A stretch of DNA of 64,000 bases from Rhypophila decipiens (GCA_033297075.1 MU858060.1:1-64000); one strand, 5' to 3'; counted from the first letter of the stretch, positions 31,597-43,693 are shown. Translations and numbers: made by a program. The notes: generated by a model not told the origin, from the letters alone.

Positions 31597-32359
31597 ATGT
31601 TGCCAAAGAGCGTCCTCTCCATCACAACGGCCTGCTTCCTCAGCGTCGGCGGTGTGATAGCCGCCGAGCAGAAGCAGGCCAAGTACGCGCTGGCCCACGC
31701 AGAGCTCTCCCAGGAGGCCATCGCGGCGAGGCTCAATGCCACCGACGACGACGAGGATGATATCCCGAGCGACCACATTGCCGTTCGCCTGTTTGCCTAC
31801 CCCGATGCTAAGGGTGATAGTGTCGACGTCCGCTGGGGAGACTTGAAGGATGGTCACTGTGGTATGTCTGTCTCTGGAAGAAGAACAACTGCCGGCGTCA
31901 TCACATCTTGAAGAGGCCAAGCTAATCTTGTCATTTGTCAAAATCCCAGTCAATCTTCCACCAAAAACAACGGCCTTGTCTGTTTCCATCTCTGGCGCAG
32001 TAAAATGCTGTCTTCTCTACCGGTACGATACAATCTTCTATTCATTCTTTCCTTGTTTCCCATTCACAGTCAACTCAACTGATACAATCCTATAATAAAC
32101 AAACAGGTCCCCCTGCCCAGCCGTCCCTCGCCTGCCGAATATGCACCAGAACCCGGGCTTCTTCCACCAAAAGATCTTTAGCCCCATCCGAGACCTGTTT
32201 CCCTACGGCTTCACCGACCGTCCGAGGAGCGTCGTCTGCCCGTCTCAGGATCTTTGCAAGGCTTTCTGGCAGGACAGGAACTGGACACCGGAACAGCTGC
32301 AGAATGTGGGGCCTTATTGGGTGGATATTAGATCTATTCCTGACCGGGAATTCATTTAG
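31597..32359 (+). CDS. Small secreted protein of unknown function
   Basis: Exons 31597-31861, 31950-32022 and 32107-32359 (introns of 88 and 84 bp, GT-AG) encode 196 aa. Residues 1-22 form a signal peptide (MLPKSVLSITTACFLSVGGVI, cleavage near AA-E). The mature protein is about 175 residues with six or seven cysteines, including CRICTR-free exon-3 sequence (SPCPAVPRLPNM...FCPSQDLCKAFW-like spacing). I do not recognise a family. Size and signal peptide fit an effector-like secreted protein. Splicing is supported because each junction restores one continuous frame to a stop at 32357-32359. Confidence 0.7.
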
Positions 32360-33079
32360 ATCGGGATGGGGGTTGTTGACTGTGGTAGCGGGCGGCTGGT
32401 TGGTTCATGGATTCTGGAGAAGCTTTTGTATTCTTGAGTAAATGAGGATTGAGGATTCAAGCTTGAAAATGTCATCTTTTGCACTTTCTTCGACATGATA
32501 TCCAGCATCTTAGATTGCATGTGCTTTCAATACATTTTAGACGCTATAAAAGTCTGATCAAGACCAGACTACAAGGCCAATTGAGATGTAATGGGAGCTC
32601 GCCAAGTCAAAGAAACATGAATCGAAGAGCTGTTATGACTGAACAGGGTCAAGGGGTATCGCACCGAGAGTTTTAATCATGGTCTCTATCACGGCGTAGT
32701 CAAGTACCTTGAGAAAATACATTGGACATGGACCCATGGTGTCAAGGGATATGGTCTTGGTGACAGTGCTGCAGCTCAACAATGATTCAAGCAAAGAAGG
32801 ACCTTGTGTACACGGTGAAACGATGAAGAGGTCAACCCTCGGAGAATTATCAAGCAAACAAGAGACCCACCAAGGAAATAGAGAAGTGCTTTTTTCGTTT
32901 CTTGTTCAAATTAAAGCTAGAAACTATGAGAAACTTTCACTCTACCAGTAACTAGGTAGTCCCCCGCTGCGCCCTCCAACGCCTTTGCGCCAACTCCGGG
33001 TTCTATCTCGGGCTCCCATCTGTCTAATCTGTGGAGGGCTGATAACTTGGGCCGTTGAACTCTTGTACGCTACACATAT
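32360..33079. other. Convergent 3' region between two secreted-protein genes
   Basis: Non-coding. An exact copy of the 14 bp element ATTCTTGAGTAAAT lies at 32430-32443, about 70 bp after the stop of the upstream gene. Nothing else is recognised. Confidence 0.6.
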
Positions 33080-34595
33080 TTATTCCAACGTGTCAACAAC
33101 GTCTGGGTCGCAGTACTCGTTGACGTTGCAGACGACGCTGTGGGCTTGGCTGAGGAAGCCGGCGGCCGCGAGCATCTTGGAGGTCAGCTTGCCCCTGACG
33201 TTCTGAGCCTGGCCGTGGCACTCGGCTCGGCTGAACAGGGTGCAGCAGTTGTCGCCCGTCGTCTCGACCTCTTGGACGTCGACAGACTTGATGCCCGAGT
33301 AGCCGCGAGGGAAGTTGTCTGTTTCAAGCGAGAGGTTAGTCGCTGACACAAAGGAGCAGAGTGAATGGATAAAACTTGCAGCAGTTGTTGTCGGTCAGCT
33401 TGTGCTTGACGCAGTAGCCGCCCTTTCCACAGTACTTGATGGTGTGCAGATCGGGGCCGATCTCCTTTGAGAATGGCACGGGTCCGAACATGTCGTCGGC
33501 CCAGGATGCGTCGTCTGGCTTGTCGGGCGAGTTGAGGGGCAGGTTGCTGTAGCCGTACCGCTCGATATGCTGCCTGGTGTAGACCTCGGGGGAGAAGCTG
33601 TTGCGGAAAGCAGGCTCTTGCCACTCTCCGGGGAGGATGAAGCCCTCGGCGCAGTCCCTGAGGACGAAGACGTCGCGGTACTTGGTCAGATCCTCTTGGC
33701 GGTCGTCCTTGAAGGTGTAGGCGAAGCAGTGGGAGAAGACGTTCACTTCGGGATTCTCGATGAAGCACTTGGTCTCTCTCAGGGCCTTGTTGACGGCGAG
33801 CCTGCCGTTCGTGCCGCGGCCGCAGCTGATGCCCACGATCGGCACGACAAACCAGGACCCGCAGAAGCTGTTGCTCCATGCCGGCCTCGACTCGCTATAT
33901 GATTCGGTAACCACGACCTCGAACTTTGTCTGGTTCACGACGGACCACGTCTGTTCTTCCCTTACCGCCCTGCTCCATTGCTGCTGCTGCTGTTTGGTGT
34001 AGGTCGCATCCCAAACGTTCTTGACAGCAGGGATGAACTTGAACCGAGAAGGTCTCTCAGGAGCAGCAGCATTCTCAGGAGTAGCAATGCCCAGGCCAAA
34101 ATTGAGTCCCATAGAAACCGTCGCGTCGTTGTTGTGCGTTGAAGTGTTACTTTTCGCAACCGCGTCCACGTAACTCTCCCCCTTGGTGATGACCGAAGCG
34201 TCTCCGTTCTGTTTGGTGACGCCAATCTGCCTCGTGCACCCCTGGCCAACCTGGCAGATCTTTCCGTTGCTGGCGTCGATGGGCTCTCCGTAAAACCAGC
34301 CATGGGAGAGCTGGCAGAAGGACTTGCAGTCGTTTTCGGGACTCATTGCTTTGAAGCAATGCCCACTGCGATCGATCTTGTGTGTCGGTTCGCAGTTGGG
34401 ATCGTCCGACGTCTTCCATGTCGGGAAGCCAAACTTGATGTTTAACGGCTCCCGGTTGTCGATGTCCATGCAGGCGTCGCTCGAGATTTGCTTTGCACGG
34501 GGCTGGAGGCCGCTTGCATCCGCCAACCCTGCCAGCGCCGTCACGGCCGTTGCCAGGCCGAGGACGCCGGCATGGGAGGGGCTCTTGAACATCAT
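33080..34595 (-). CDS. Secreted cysteine-rich protein of unknown function (484 aa)
   Basis: Exons 34595-33380 and 33318-33080 encode 484 aa. The 61 bp intron begins with GC (GCAAGT) rather than GT and ends with CAG; no GT donor keeps the frame. Signal peptide residues 1-28 (AGVLGLATAVTALAGLADA). The mature protein has about 20 cysteines spread along its length, including HCFKAMSPENDCKSFC and YCGKGGYCVKHKL, a Gln run at QQQQQW, and a glycine-rich central segment (VSMGLNFGLGIAT). I recognise no family and assign no activity. The start is ATG-ATG, chosen at the first ATG of the frame. The extensive possible disulfides suggest a stable extracellular protein. Confidence 0.72.
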
Positions 34596-35243
34596 GATCA
34601 AGAGCTGGAGACAATCGAGGAGAACGGAATTGACGGAACGAGGGAAAGGGGAGGCTCTCCAAAAGGAGACACAAGACTACCGGGTATTGAAGGACGACGC
34701 GGTGTAGAGAGGAGGAAAAACAGAACAGGAAAGAACAAAGTGTTGAACTGAGACCGAGAAGAATTAAACCCGGCAGCAAGACAGATTTTTTCGAGCACCC
34801 GAGACGGCCGAGTCCCATGCTCTCGGTCCTTGTCTCCTTTGCAGTCGGTTTTGTTTCTCAGCCATCAAATTCTAATTCACCATCAGGAGGTGTCCACTGG
34901 CTTGTCATATGATCAGGCGCCATGCATATACGGTGGACAGTCCAGATCCACGCCGCCACAGGCACTTTATACTCCAGATAACTGTCCCGGTACATGTACC
35001 AGCCCGTTCACAAGTATCAACCTCTTTCCCGGCGTCCACGTGGTGTTGCCAATTTCTCTCCTTGCCTGCGCCAATTCTTTTCCGCTGTTTTCCGATAGAC
35101 CAAGGCAAAACTCTTTTAGTTTGAAAGAAACAAGAAAGAAATTGTTTGCTCCTTTTTTCTTGATCATTCTGCTCAGTGTCTTCTCAGACTGGATTTCCCT
35201 CCTCTTCACCATTCACATTTTTTTGTTCCCCCCTCGAGTAAAG
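34596..35243. other. Divergent promoter between two secreted-protein genes
   Basis: Non-coding 0.65 kb. A palindromic GGTACATGTACC occurs near 34990-35001. A pyrimidine-rich leader precedes the CFEM gene. Confidence 0.6.
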
Positions 35244-35791
35244 ATGCGACCCTTCCCTCTCGTGTACGGTGTGCTTTCCTTGGCGGCGAGCACTGCTCGC
35301 GCCGTGCTGGCAGAAGGAGGAAAACTCCCTGCCGGCTGGTCGTGGCTCGAAGACATCATCGGACCGTCCCCTCCGAGGATCTTGTTCCCATCTCCGGCCC
35401 CGATACAGACTACGAGGCCTACGGAATGCATCGAGAAGTGCGTCGGCTCGGAATTCACAAAAGCTGGATGTGGCAGCAAGACTCATTGGGACTGCCTGTG
35501 CAGGTAAGAGACAGACAGACAGACCCCTTCACCTGCTTGGATCACCACTGCTAAACAATTCTCTCTCTCTTGAATTGTGTAGAGCCGAGGGCCTCGCAAA
35601 GGAAGTGCAGATTTGTGCCAAGAAAAAATGCAAGGCTGAGGAGGACATGTCAGTTTTTGCCCCTTTGTTTTCTTTCTGCTCTATCAACTGACCTGTCTAC
35701 GACTGCCAGTGGGAGCCTCAAGCTCCAGAATTACATGTGCATGGGAGGGTACGAGGCCTTTGCGAACAGGCCGGGAATTCCATTGGATTAA
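35244..35791 (+). CDS. Small secreted CFEM-domain protein
   Basis: Exons 35244-35503, 35583-35648 and 35710-35791 (introns of 79 and 61 bp, GT-AG). Signal peptide residues 1-22 (VYGVLSLAASTARAVLA). The C-terminal half has eight cysteines in CFEM order: CIEKC, AGC, WDCLC, ICAKKKC and a final YMC. CFEM proteins are fungal-specific and occur in surface heme capture, adhesion and host interaction. The usual heme-ligand Asp three residues before CLC is replaced (THWDCLC), so heme binding is uncertain. No GPI-attachment tail is seen, so it is probably released. About 135 aa in total. Confidence 0.82.
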
Positions 35792-36696
35792 TAGCGTATG
35801 ACCAGGAGGATGGAATGTAGGATATATGAGCACTTGTGATTCTTCTTCTTTTCCCTTTGAGGATTATTTGAAGCTCCTCGTCTAAACAAGGGGACGAACG
35901 AAAATAAGGTCACTAGAATTCATGACTGGACCTTTTTTGTAGCAAGAGCGCAGTATGAGTTCAGATATTCCAATTTCCTTTTTCCCATGCATAGCAAACA
36001 ACCTTCTCTGATCTGATATCGCGTGCATATTACTCTTGCTGTTCCTCTTCTCAAGTTACGAAAACGAATCACCGTATTTCGGAAATATTTCCAATCGAGA
36101 CACCCGGTGGAAGCCTTGAGCTGCCCCAGCTGATGACAGGTGTGTTCTTGTCAACTGTAAACACACTGACCGGCACCTACCGAGGAATCTGGGCGGGTAT
36201 GGTATCTGTTCAAACTTACAGCGTAAAAGCAAACAATACACAATGGAGAGACCTAGATCGGCCCGAGACGAGAGCAAAAGGGAGCAGACATGACGGAATT
36301 CACGGATACCCACTGGCATAAACCGCCAACATCATGGAAGACTATCCACATGGGATACTTTGAGGCGTTGTTGTCACGGGGCCCACCGACTCGGTCCTAC
36401 AGAAAGCCACTGTCCCAACTGTTGTGCCGAACGACGATATCAGGTACCCGTGGAATCTTGACTTGCAGATTCTCAAGTGGACCAAGCTTGCATGCCACCC
36501 GGTCCATCTCAACATGACAGAAAAGTGACAGAAAAAACCCTCGTGGGCTGTGGAGACGAATAATTCCTCTCGTCCTCCTTCCTTTCGACTGCCTGCCTCT
36601 CCTACCAACTCTCACATCTTGAGCTGGGCATCTTGTCTGTCAAACTCGTTTTGCTCTCTTCCCATCTCTCTTGGCTCATCTGCAACAGCCCTCGCA
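35792..36696. other. Non-coding region
   Basis: No gene is seen in 0.9 kb. It includes the 3' flank of the CFEM gene and the promoter and leader of the next secreted-protein gene. Confidence 0.55.
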
Positions 36697-37722
36697 ATGA
36701 AGCTGCTCACCTCGATATCCCTCTTCCTCCTAGGAGGAAGCCTGCCAGCAACACTCGGCGCCACGGTCCCCATCTCAACCAACGCCAACAACGCCAACAA
36801 CAACATAACAACCATCTTCAAACGCGGTGCAGACGGGGACATCGTGGTCCAGCCAACCTACCACACCCTCGACGACCGCCTGCTCAGCAACGCCCTCAAC
36901 TGCCTAGCAACCTGGTGCGACGAGGACCACTTCGTCCGCAAACAAGGCGGGATGGTCCGCTGCCGCACACCGGGTGACTTTGGAGCAGAGGTGTTCATCT
37001 GCAACGCCGGCGAGGTCCAGCGCTGCTCGTCACGACAGCTCAGCAAAGCCATCAACGAGCTGCGCATGGCGGGGTCGACCACGGGAGCGGTGTCTCACGA
37101 CATTAGCCAGGGTCGAGGCCTCAAGTTTGGGTTTGACTTTTTTTGTAAAGGGGGCAATGAGGTTTGCGAGACGGCCGACAGGGAGTATGATGCTGTCAGG
37201 AAACACTGTGCGTCGGGGGTTTTTACCCAGGTCAAGATCCAGTACGAGACTGTGGCTGATCCTACAAGGGGGTTGGGGACTGATTTGAAGTTTACGGGCT
37301 GGGATTGGGTCGAGCAGCCTGGCAAGGAGGAAGCGCCCAAGGAGTATGCGTATGGGTTTGAGAGGGTCTATGATGAGGAGGAGGAGGAGGAGGAGGAGGA
37401 TTATTATGATGAGGAGGCGGATCCTGAGTATTACCTGCCGCCCGCCGACTACGACTATGAGGTTGCCGCTCCTGAATATTACCAGGCGGACGGGGAGGAG
37501 GCTGCTGCTCCTGGATATTACCAGTCGGTCAGGCCTTCTGGTCAGGGGTACGACGACAACTCATGGATACGGCGCCGCTTCACTGTCGCCGGCCATCCTG
37601 CTGCCGCCGGTGCTGTCTCGACTTGGACTCAGGTTACGCCTGTCATTGAATTGTCCAGAAAATCAAGTCTTTGGGGCTCCTCAGCCTCTGGTGGCGTAGG
37701 CATAGGAGAACAATCGATCTGA
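36697..37722 (+). CDS. Secreted protein with cysteine-bearing domain and acidic Tyr-rich tail
   Basis: 341 aa, single exon. Signal peptide residues 1-22 (LLTSISLFLLGGSLPATLGA). Residues 30-190 hold seven cysteines, including NCLATWCDEDHF, MVRC, FICNAGEVQRCSS, FFCKGGNEVC and HCASG, in an arrangement seen in uncharacterised fungal secreted proteins. Residues 200-310 are low complexity: a Glu run, then D/E/Y/P-rich segments ending in repeated EYYQ/GYYQ. A KR-like site (IFKRG) after the signal peptide may be Kex2-processed. The start is the ATG in CGCAATGAAG, which places the signal peptide at the N-terminus; the frame extends upstream but without a secretion signal. No function is assigned. Confidence 0.75.
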   Translation: MKLLTSISLFLLGGSLPATLGATVPISTNANNANNNITTIFKRGADGDIVVQPTYHTLDDRLLSNALNCLATWCDEDHFVRKQGGMVRCRTPGDFGAEVFICNAGEVQRCSSRQLSKAINELRMAGSTTGAVSHDISQGRGLKFGFDFFCKGGNEVCETADREYDAVRKHCASGVFTQVKIQYETVADPTRGLGTDLKFTGWDWVEQPGKEEAPKEYAYGFERVYDEEEEEEEEDYYDEEADPEYYLPPADYDYEVAAPEYYQADGEEAAAPGYYQSVRPSGQGYDDNSWIRRRFTVAGHPAAAGAVSTWTQVTPVIELSRKSSLWGSSASGGVGIGEQSI

Positions 37723-38012
37723 GGGATCTTCTTTTCTAGAGTCAATCAATTTCCAGAGTCAATACAAAAGCAGAGAGGTGTCCTGATGCCGTGTGTGTCA
37801 TCAGCCCGGGTTCCTATTTTGTTTCATATTAGTATATCAAGGTCCATTTTCCCTTCAGTATTCTTAAGCAATAGCCCGGACACTTGATCGAAATGGCAGT
37901 CGTACACACGCAGCAAGCCTCTTTGACACAACAGCCTCAAGGAAGCTGCAAAATTGTATATTAGGTACCAGGTATCCACAGGGCCAAGAAGAAAGAAGAA
38001 CAAGACAGAACA
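37723..38012. other. Convergent 3' region
   Basis: Non-coding 290 bp between the secreted-protein gene and the PPAT gene. Nothing distinctive is seen. Confidence 0.55.
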
Positions 38013-39233
38013 CTAAGAAAGCTTTGCATGCCGTTGCTGGCGAATGGCACTACTGCTAATCTTGGAAGCAAAGTTTTCCGTCTTGGTGACGGCCTCGTCC
38101 GACATCTCGTCGGCATTGAGCACATCCACTTCAAAGACCTCGAGAGCTTTCCACCCCTGCTCCAGCCGACGGTCGTTGACGGCCTTTCCTCCCGACCTCG
38201 TCTCGCCAGAGACAACCAGGGCGTCGATCTCCGGCCGTGTGATGGTCGGCCCAAAGGCATCCTGGATCCTGACGCACTGCACGCGGATGGTATTGTCGCG
38301 GAAAGAGGCGCGGAAATCACCGTCCTCCTCGTCGATCTGCACCGTCGAACCCGCCTTCCAGCCTTGGTCTGAGAGCTGGAGGAGACATGAGAGGAACAAG
38401 ATGACATTGCGGGCCCGGACTTCCCATGGCTGGACGAGCTCGGCGTATTTTTTGTTTTTTAGCAGCTCGTCACCCGTGATGCCGATGATGTAGAGACATG
38501 ACTGGTTTGAGTCCTTGTGCGGGACGCAAAGTAAGAGAGCACCGGCGGTGAGCAGAAGCTTGTGTCCTGGATGGAGATAGTCAAATGTGCCGCCTAGACA
38601 TACGACCGGGTAGCCTGCCGTCTGGGGAGCCGGGCCGCCTGGTGCCCCCTTAGGGCTGTTGTTCAGAGTCAAGCCTCCCTCGACCGGGACCAGCTGCTCG
38701 TGGAGGAGGGTCTGCTTTCCCTCGGCGAGCGTGAGAAAGGTCTGGTTCAGCTGTAGTCCCCTCTCGCATTCATCATGAAAAATGCGGCCCCATGGATGGT
38801 ATGCCAAGGCAAAGGTTGTCAGGTCAATGATGACGGTGCTGTTTGTCTCGATCTTGGGCTTTGTGTCAGCCAACATGCGCTTTTCGCGGTCATGGTCGAC
38901 TAGGATAACAGTTGTATCGACGGACCCGGGACCGCCATCGAGTTCGGTGGGAATTGATAGCTGGGCACAGATGACTGAGACGAGGGTGTAGATGCCTGCG
39001 AGCAGTGACTGGGACTCGGCCCATGAGAGTGTTTTTGAGCGAACAAACTGCCCATGCAGGATGGGATAGGCGACTGCAATTATGAGTTTGGATTCGACCT
39101 TTGCATTTAGAGCTTTCAGCCGGGACAAGGTAGCTGTGAGAGGGGCCCGGTAAGCGGCGTTGAGCAGGTGGGTATTGAACGGCTGAGGGGGAGAGGGGAG
39201 AAGGAGCAGGGATGGCAGTTTGTCCCGCTGCAT
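38013..39233 (-). CDS. Phosphopantetheine adenylyltransferase (CoA biosynthesis)
   Basis: Catalyses ATP plus 4'-phosphopantetheine to dephospho-CoA, the penultimate CoA step. 406 aa, single exon. The C-terminal nucleotidyltransferase domain (residues 210-400) has the cytidylyltransferase signature LGGTFDYLHPGHK and a KISSSAIR motif, as in yeast Cab4. The N-terminal 200 residues are the extension common to fungal homologues. It is a housekeeping gene, unrelated to the cluster except that CoA is a pathway cofactor. Confidence 0.88.
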   Translation of the reverse strand: MQRDKLPSLLLLPSPPQPFNTHLLNAAYRAPLTATLSRLKALNAKVESKLIIAVAYPILHGQFVRSKTLSWAESQSLLAGIYTLVSVICAQLSIPTELDGGPGSVDTTVILVDHDREKRMLADTKPKIETNSTVIIDLTTFALAYHPWGRIFHDECERGLQLNQTFLTLAEGKQTLLHEQLVPVEGGLTLNNSPKGAPGGPAPQTAGYPVVCLGGTFDYLHPGHKLLLTAGALLLCVPHKDSNQSCLYIIGITGDELLKNKKYAELVQPWEVRARNVILFLSCLLQLSDQGWKAGSTVQIDEEDGDFRASFRDNTIRVQCVRIQDAFGPTITRPEIDALVVSGETRSGGKAVNDRRLEQGWKALEVFEVDVLNADEMSDEAVTKTENFASKISSSAIRQQRHAKLS

Positions 39234-40370
39234 TGTCAGGTCTTTTGGTGATGATGATCTCTACAAAATATGAACTGTGAGAATATGAGATAAGGATCGA
39301 TTTATAAAGGCTGTAGGACGTGAGTTCGGATGGAGGAAGTTCAGGGGTCAAGCCAGTCGAGGTGAAGACGGACAACAAAGCTCAGCTTGAGGGAGGTGGA
39401 ATCGGCCAAACGTTACCCGTACTGTATGAGGGGGCAGCTGCCCGCTGGCAGGCGTATTGTACTTGTGGACACTGTATTACCTTTGCTATCCAAGATAACT
39501 CTGTAAAAAGATTTACTCAAGAATGATAGGACGCAAAGAAAGCTGTATATCGGTTTTTGTTATTCACAATTCTTGGGATGGGATGATATCGGTCACCCGG
39601 ACCGGACAATCAAGAGGCATCTGTGTATGTACCGACCAGGCATCGACAAGTTGAACATCAACGCAACACCAGACGTTGCTTCTGATGTCTAACTTGGAAA
39701 GCTTCCAACACAAGTGGGAAATGATATATATAGATTCATTTCACAAACCAGAATTCCTCTTCTTCAATAAAAAGGCATCCATATCTTTCCAATATTCTCA
39801 TATTTTTCGTATGTCACTCCCACGGTTCCATTGTCAGACGATGGCACACTGCAGCTGGCAGCAGTCGCTGTCAGCCGTGCCAACAACCCCCACGGTACGT
39901 TACGGTCTGATACGTTTCCGTACCTTACATCCTGACCGGCAACCGCGCAGCCCCTCGTTGTCTCCTAACCAAGCTCGTCTAGACGCTGCGACATTGATGC
40001 CAAACTCAACCTTCTTCCATACTCTCAGAATCTCCCCCCGTCCGCATTCGAGCGCAGCGATTTACCCGAGTCGATTTTTCGACCACCGTGTTGGGCTGCA
40101 GTGCCCGATAGCTTCAGCTGCTCGCCCTTTCGTGTCCTGCCCCTTTATTAGCAGGCTTGCAAGTGACGAGCGAGGGGCGCGCTACTTCAGTTCCTGACTT
40201 GGGCTCAATTCATCGTCTTTAGTCCCCTCCTCTTCCCCTCCGCCGCTTGGCGTCGCGACCAGCCGACCGAGTCGCCCCTGTGCCCAAGTCTTCCCCTGGG
40301 CGCACCTTACGTCGCATCTTTTGGCATTATTTCGTCGCCGCTCTTGGGTCGACCCCAACGGTGAAGCGCA
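39234..40370. other. Divergent promoter region between the PPAT and WDR68 genes
   Basis: Non-coding 1.1 kb. An exact ATTTACTCAAGAAT element lies at 39511-39524. The right part is a C/T-rich leader of the WD40 gene. Confidence 0.6.
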
Positions 40371-42352
40371 ATGAACCAGGGACAGCAGCAATACCAACCC
40401 CCGCGGCGGACGGGCACGTACTCTTCGCAGCATTCCGGCAGCCACAATGACGAGCTACACATGTCGTCGGGCCTGAGCCACCAGGGCCAAATGTCGCCTC
40501 GGGACTACTCCATGTCCAACGCTCCTGCTCCTCATATCAAGCTCGACCAGCCCCAGAGCCCTCCCCAGTTGCAAAGCTACCAGAGCTCCGGTGCCGTACC
40601 AAACGTTCTTCAGCCTGGGGGACTGGGCTCTCGTCCGTCGGCTGTGTCGTCGAATACCGCCCCCAATCTGTCCACCATGCAGTCGCATCAGCAGCAGCAG
40701 CAGCACCAAGATTACGGGACTCCTACCAAACCAAACACATTGAACCTGTCGTCGCACAACTACTCGCGGTCGAGTCCCGCCGGAACGTATGATGGCGGAA
40801 ACAGCAGCTATCTCCCATATACCCCAACCACCCCGGGCGGAAGTGGAAGCGGTGGTGTGGGCTCCTCGTCGCAGTTCATGTCACCCACAGACAACAAATA
40901 CGGCCCGTCAAGCTCCCAGCAGCGCAACATCTCGAACACGCCCCTTGGCCTGGCCGACATCCGGCCGCGGGCAGACTCGAATCTCTCGGACGGTCTGCCC
41001 GGGACCCCCGCCTACGAGTTCGCCAACGCCCAGCCTCGGACCAGCAGCTACATGGCCCCTTGGGCCCTCTATGCCTTTGATTGGTGCAAGTGGCAGCCTC
41101 AAGGCAACGGCGCCGGGAAAGTGGCGATTGGTAGCTATCTCGAAGACGGACACAACTTTGTGAGTGACCTTTTGGGCCGTTGCTCTCTTCTTCCAAACTG
41201 ACAAGATGATTCTGCCCATAGATACAAATTTTGGATACCCAGCTCAATCCAACGCCCCCCGATGTATTTGTCCCCGGAGGACCCAAATACACCATGGACT
41301 TTACTAGAATTGCCGAGGCTACGCATTCATATCCAGTGACGCGGCTACTCTGGGAACCGCCTTCGTCGCAGAAACAGTCGACGGACCTCCTTGCAACGTC
41401 GGGCGACCATCTTCGGCTCTGGTCGCTTCCGTCTGATCCTTCAATGGCCAACCCTAGCTCGTCAATCACGTCGAGAAACGCCCGCGATCAACAGCCCATC
41501 ACCAAGCTGACACCGCTGGCCCTCCTCTCCAACTCCAAGACCCCTGACCACACAGCCCCCTTGACGTCGCTTGATTGGAATACCGTCACGCCCAGCCTCA
41601 TAATCACGTCGAGCATAGACACTACGTGTACGATTTGGGACATTCCGTCCCTGACAGCAAAGACGCAGCTGATTGCTCACGACAAGGAGGTGTATGATGT
41701 GCGCTTCTGTGCGCAGAGCGTGGATGTCTTTGTGAGCTGCGGGCAGGACGGCAGCGTGCGCATGTTTGACTTACGCAGCTTGGAACATAGCACTATTATT
41801 TACGAGCCCAATGGCAAGGAAGAAAGAGGTACGAGCAAGCTCCTGTTCTCTCAAGTAAGTATCATCCTGCTAACGTAGCCCGTAGATTCCAACGGCGGAC
41901 GAATCAGCCCCACGCTGGCGCAGCAGACCATGTCCCATCCGCCACCACTGCTGAGGCTGGCGACCTCGCCTCACGACCACCATCTGCTTGCCACTTTTGC
42001 CATGGACTCTAATATTATTAGGATACTCGACGTCCGGCAGCCGGGGCAGGCCTTGTTGGAACTGCGTGGTCATGGCGGTGCCCTCAACTGCGTCGAGTGG
42101 TCTCCTCTGCGAAGGGGAACGCTTGCATCGGGCGGCGATGACTGCCAGGTTCTCATCTGGGATCTCTTGAACCAGTCCACCACCAGCGTAAACGGGTCGC
42201 CGCAGGCTGACAATGCGCGCAGCCCGGTGGCCAGCTGGCAGTGCGATTACGAGGTTGGGAATCTGGGCTGGGTTCCACATCTTGCCAACAACGACCAAGG
42301 GGAGTGGCTAGGTGTGAGCGCAGGCCGCGGAGTCTGGGGTGTCAAGGTATGA
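40371..42352 (+). CDS. WD40 protein of the WDR68/DCAF7/AN11 family
   Basis: Scaffold beta-propeller that in other eukaryotes binds DYRK kinases and E3 ligase partners. Exons 40371-41159, 41222-41828 and 41886-42352 (62 and 57 bp introns) encode 620 aa. The first 230 residues are a fungal Gln/Ser/Pro/Gly-rich extension. The propeller begins at PWALYAFDWC, a family signature, and continues through VAIGSYLED, repeats ending LRLWSL, CTIWDI, VRMFDLRS, IRILDVRQ and VLIWDLL, to the C-terminal GVSAGRGVWGVKV. A nearby downstream GTAAGT (41855) was rejected as the second donor because it leaves only about 30 bp. It is a conserved housekeeping regulator. Confidence 0.93.
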
Positions 42353-43693
42353 GGGCAGCAGGGAGCATGGGCGGTGGGTGGGAACAATCATGCAGATCAA
42401 TCGCAGTCTGTCAGGGACTTCTTACGAGGGTTGGCAGTTTGTAGCTAGCACTAGCACATAGGGGTACAGAACGACTTGGAGATTTCGCCGAAACGCAGTG
42501 ATGGAATCTGCATTACGAAGCCTGGCGTTTGGGGACTTATATATATATATATATTGTTGCCCAATACTGGGTATACTAAACGAGAGATGGGCCTCGAAAA
42601 TTATCTTGGGTGAATCTTTTGAAGGAGCTTGTTTATCTGCAACGGTTGCTCGGATTTATACATCACATCGACCGATCTGTTTCCGAGAGCGACCATATCC
42701 ACGAGCTATTGATCCCCACCCAAGTAAATCGCTCAGGCGATGTGCAAGACTTGTGCGTCTTGTAAGAAGCGTTGATGGGTACCAGGAAACCCCATAAAGT
42801 CCAGGTACATAATGTGAGCAAATGGAGACAATCCCACGAGTTGCCTTTGACTTGACAAATTTTGGACGGCCAGAGGTGCAGAAGTGGCTCAAGCATGTTG
42901 CTCAAGCATGTTACAACTTTGGGTCCAGGAGTCGTCTGTAGCCGGGCAACTTTCACCACAACGAGCGTCTTGCAAGGGCTCTATTGGCCGAGGTTTGCTC
43001 TCGCGTGGCAGAGTACCTACTCGTAAGTTCCTGGGTGGGTGCTTTTCTTCTCATCTCGATCCGCCGACTTGACCGGTTGAGACGTACGTAGCCAGAAGTG
43101 ACTTGAGTGACAACATCAAGGTTCAGCCCGCAAGCCATTTTGCGGTCGGTATGTGCCGAATCTCAAGAAGAAGAAAACAAGCCGGGAGTTCAACAAAATT
43201 TCATCTTTGCCCCGGTATCCATATGAAGCTGGCTGCAGACCCATGATCGTCCTCCAACTGGATACCAGACCCTCATCTGACCTGCTGCATATCAACCCGG
43301 CGGGGACCAAGCAGGTGAGATTATCAGAGGAGCCTTTCTCCTGCCCAAGATGGAGCCAGCCAGTGGGCTCACTTGAAGAGTGTCTGCTCCTGGAATCACA
43401 AGGCCTGTTTAACCTCTCCGTGGCGTTTACAACTCCTCCGCCAAAGAAAAGCCTCCCGGCCACGGTCGGCATCGTTCGGTAGTCCTTCCTTCACCTTGTC
43501 CCGGGTCGGTCCTCGGAAAGTTTGTAGAAATCTTGCGTGATCACACCCGGTAGTATGCCCTTTTATAACATATGACCCCTTTGATCCCGGGCAGACCGAT
43601 CTCGATCGTCTCTCCTTTTCCCAAACATCATCATCCTCTTCTCACCCTGAAGCAGAACCATCCAGCTGTCCCCTAGCTGTCAACCGTGTCAAA
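42353..43693. other. Non-coding region with TA microsatellite
   Basis: No gene is supported in 1.3 kb. A TA dinucleotide run lies at 42539-42554. The right end is the promoter of the secreted-protein gene. Confidence 0.55.

Noticed and set aside
41829..41878. Alternative second donor at 41855 (GTAAGT) in the WDR68 gene
   Set aside because: It would leave an intron of about 30 bp, too short for fungal splicing.
43153..43482. 109-codon frame before the 43694 gene
   Set aside because: No signal peptide, family motif or splice continuity; it lies in the promoter region.
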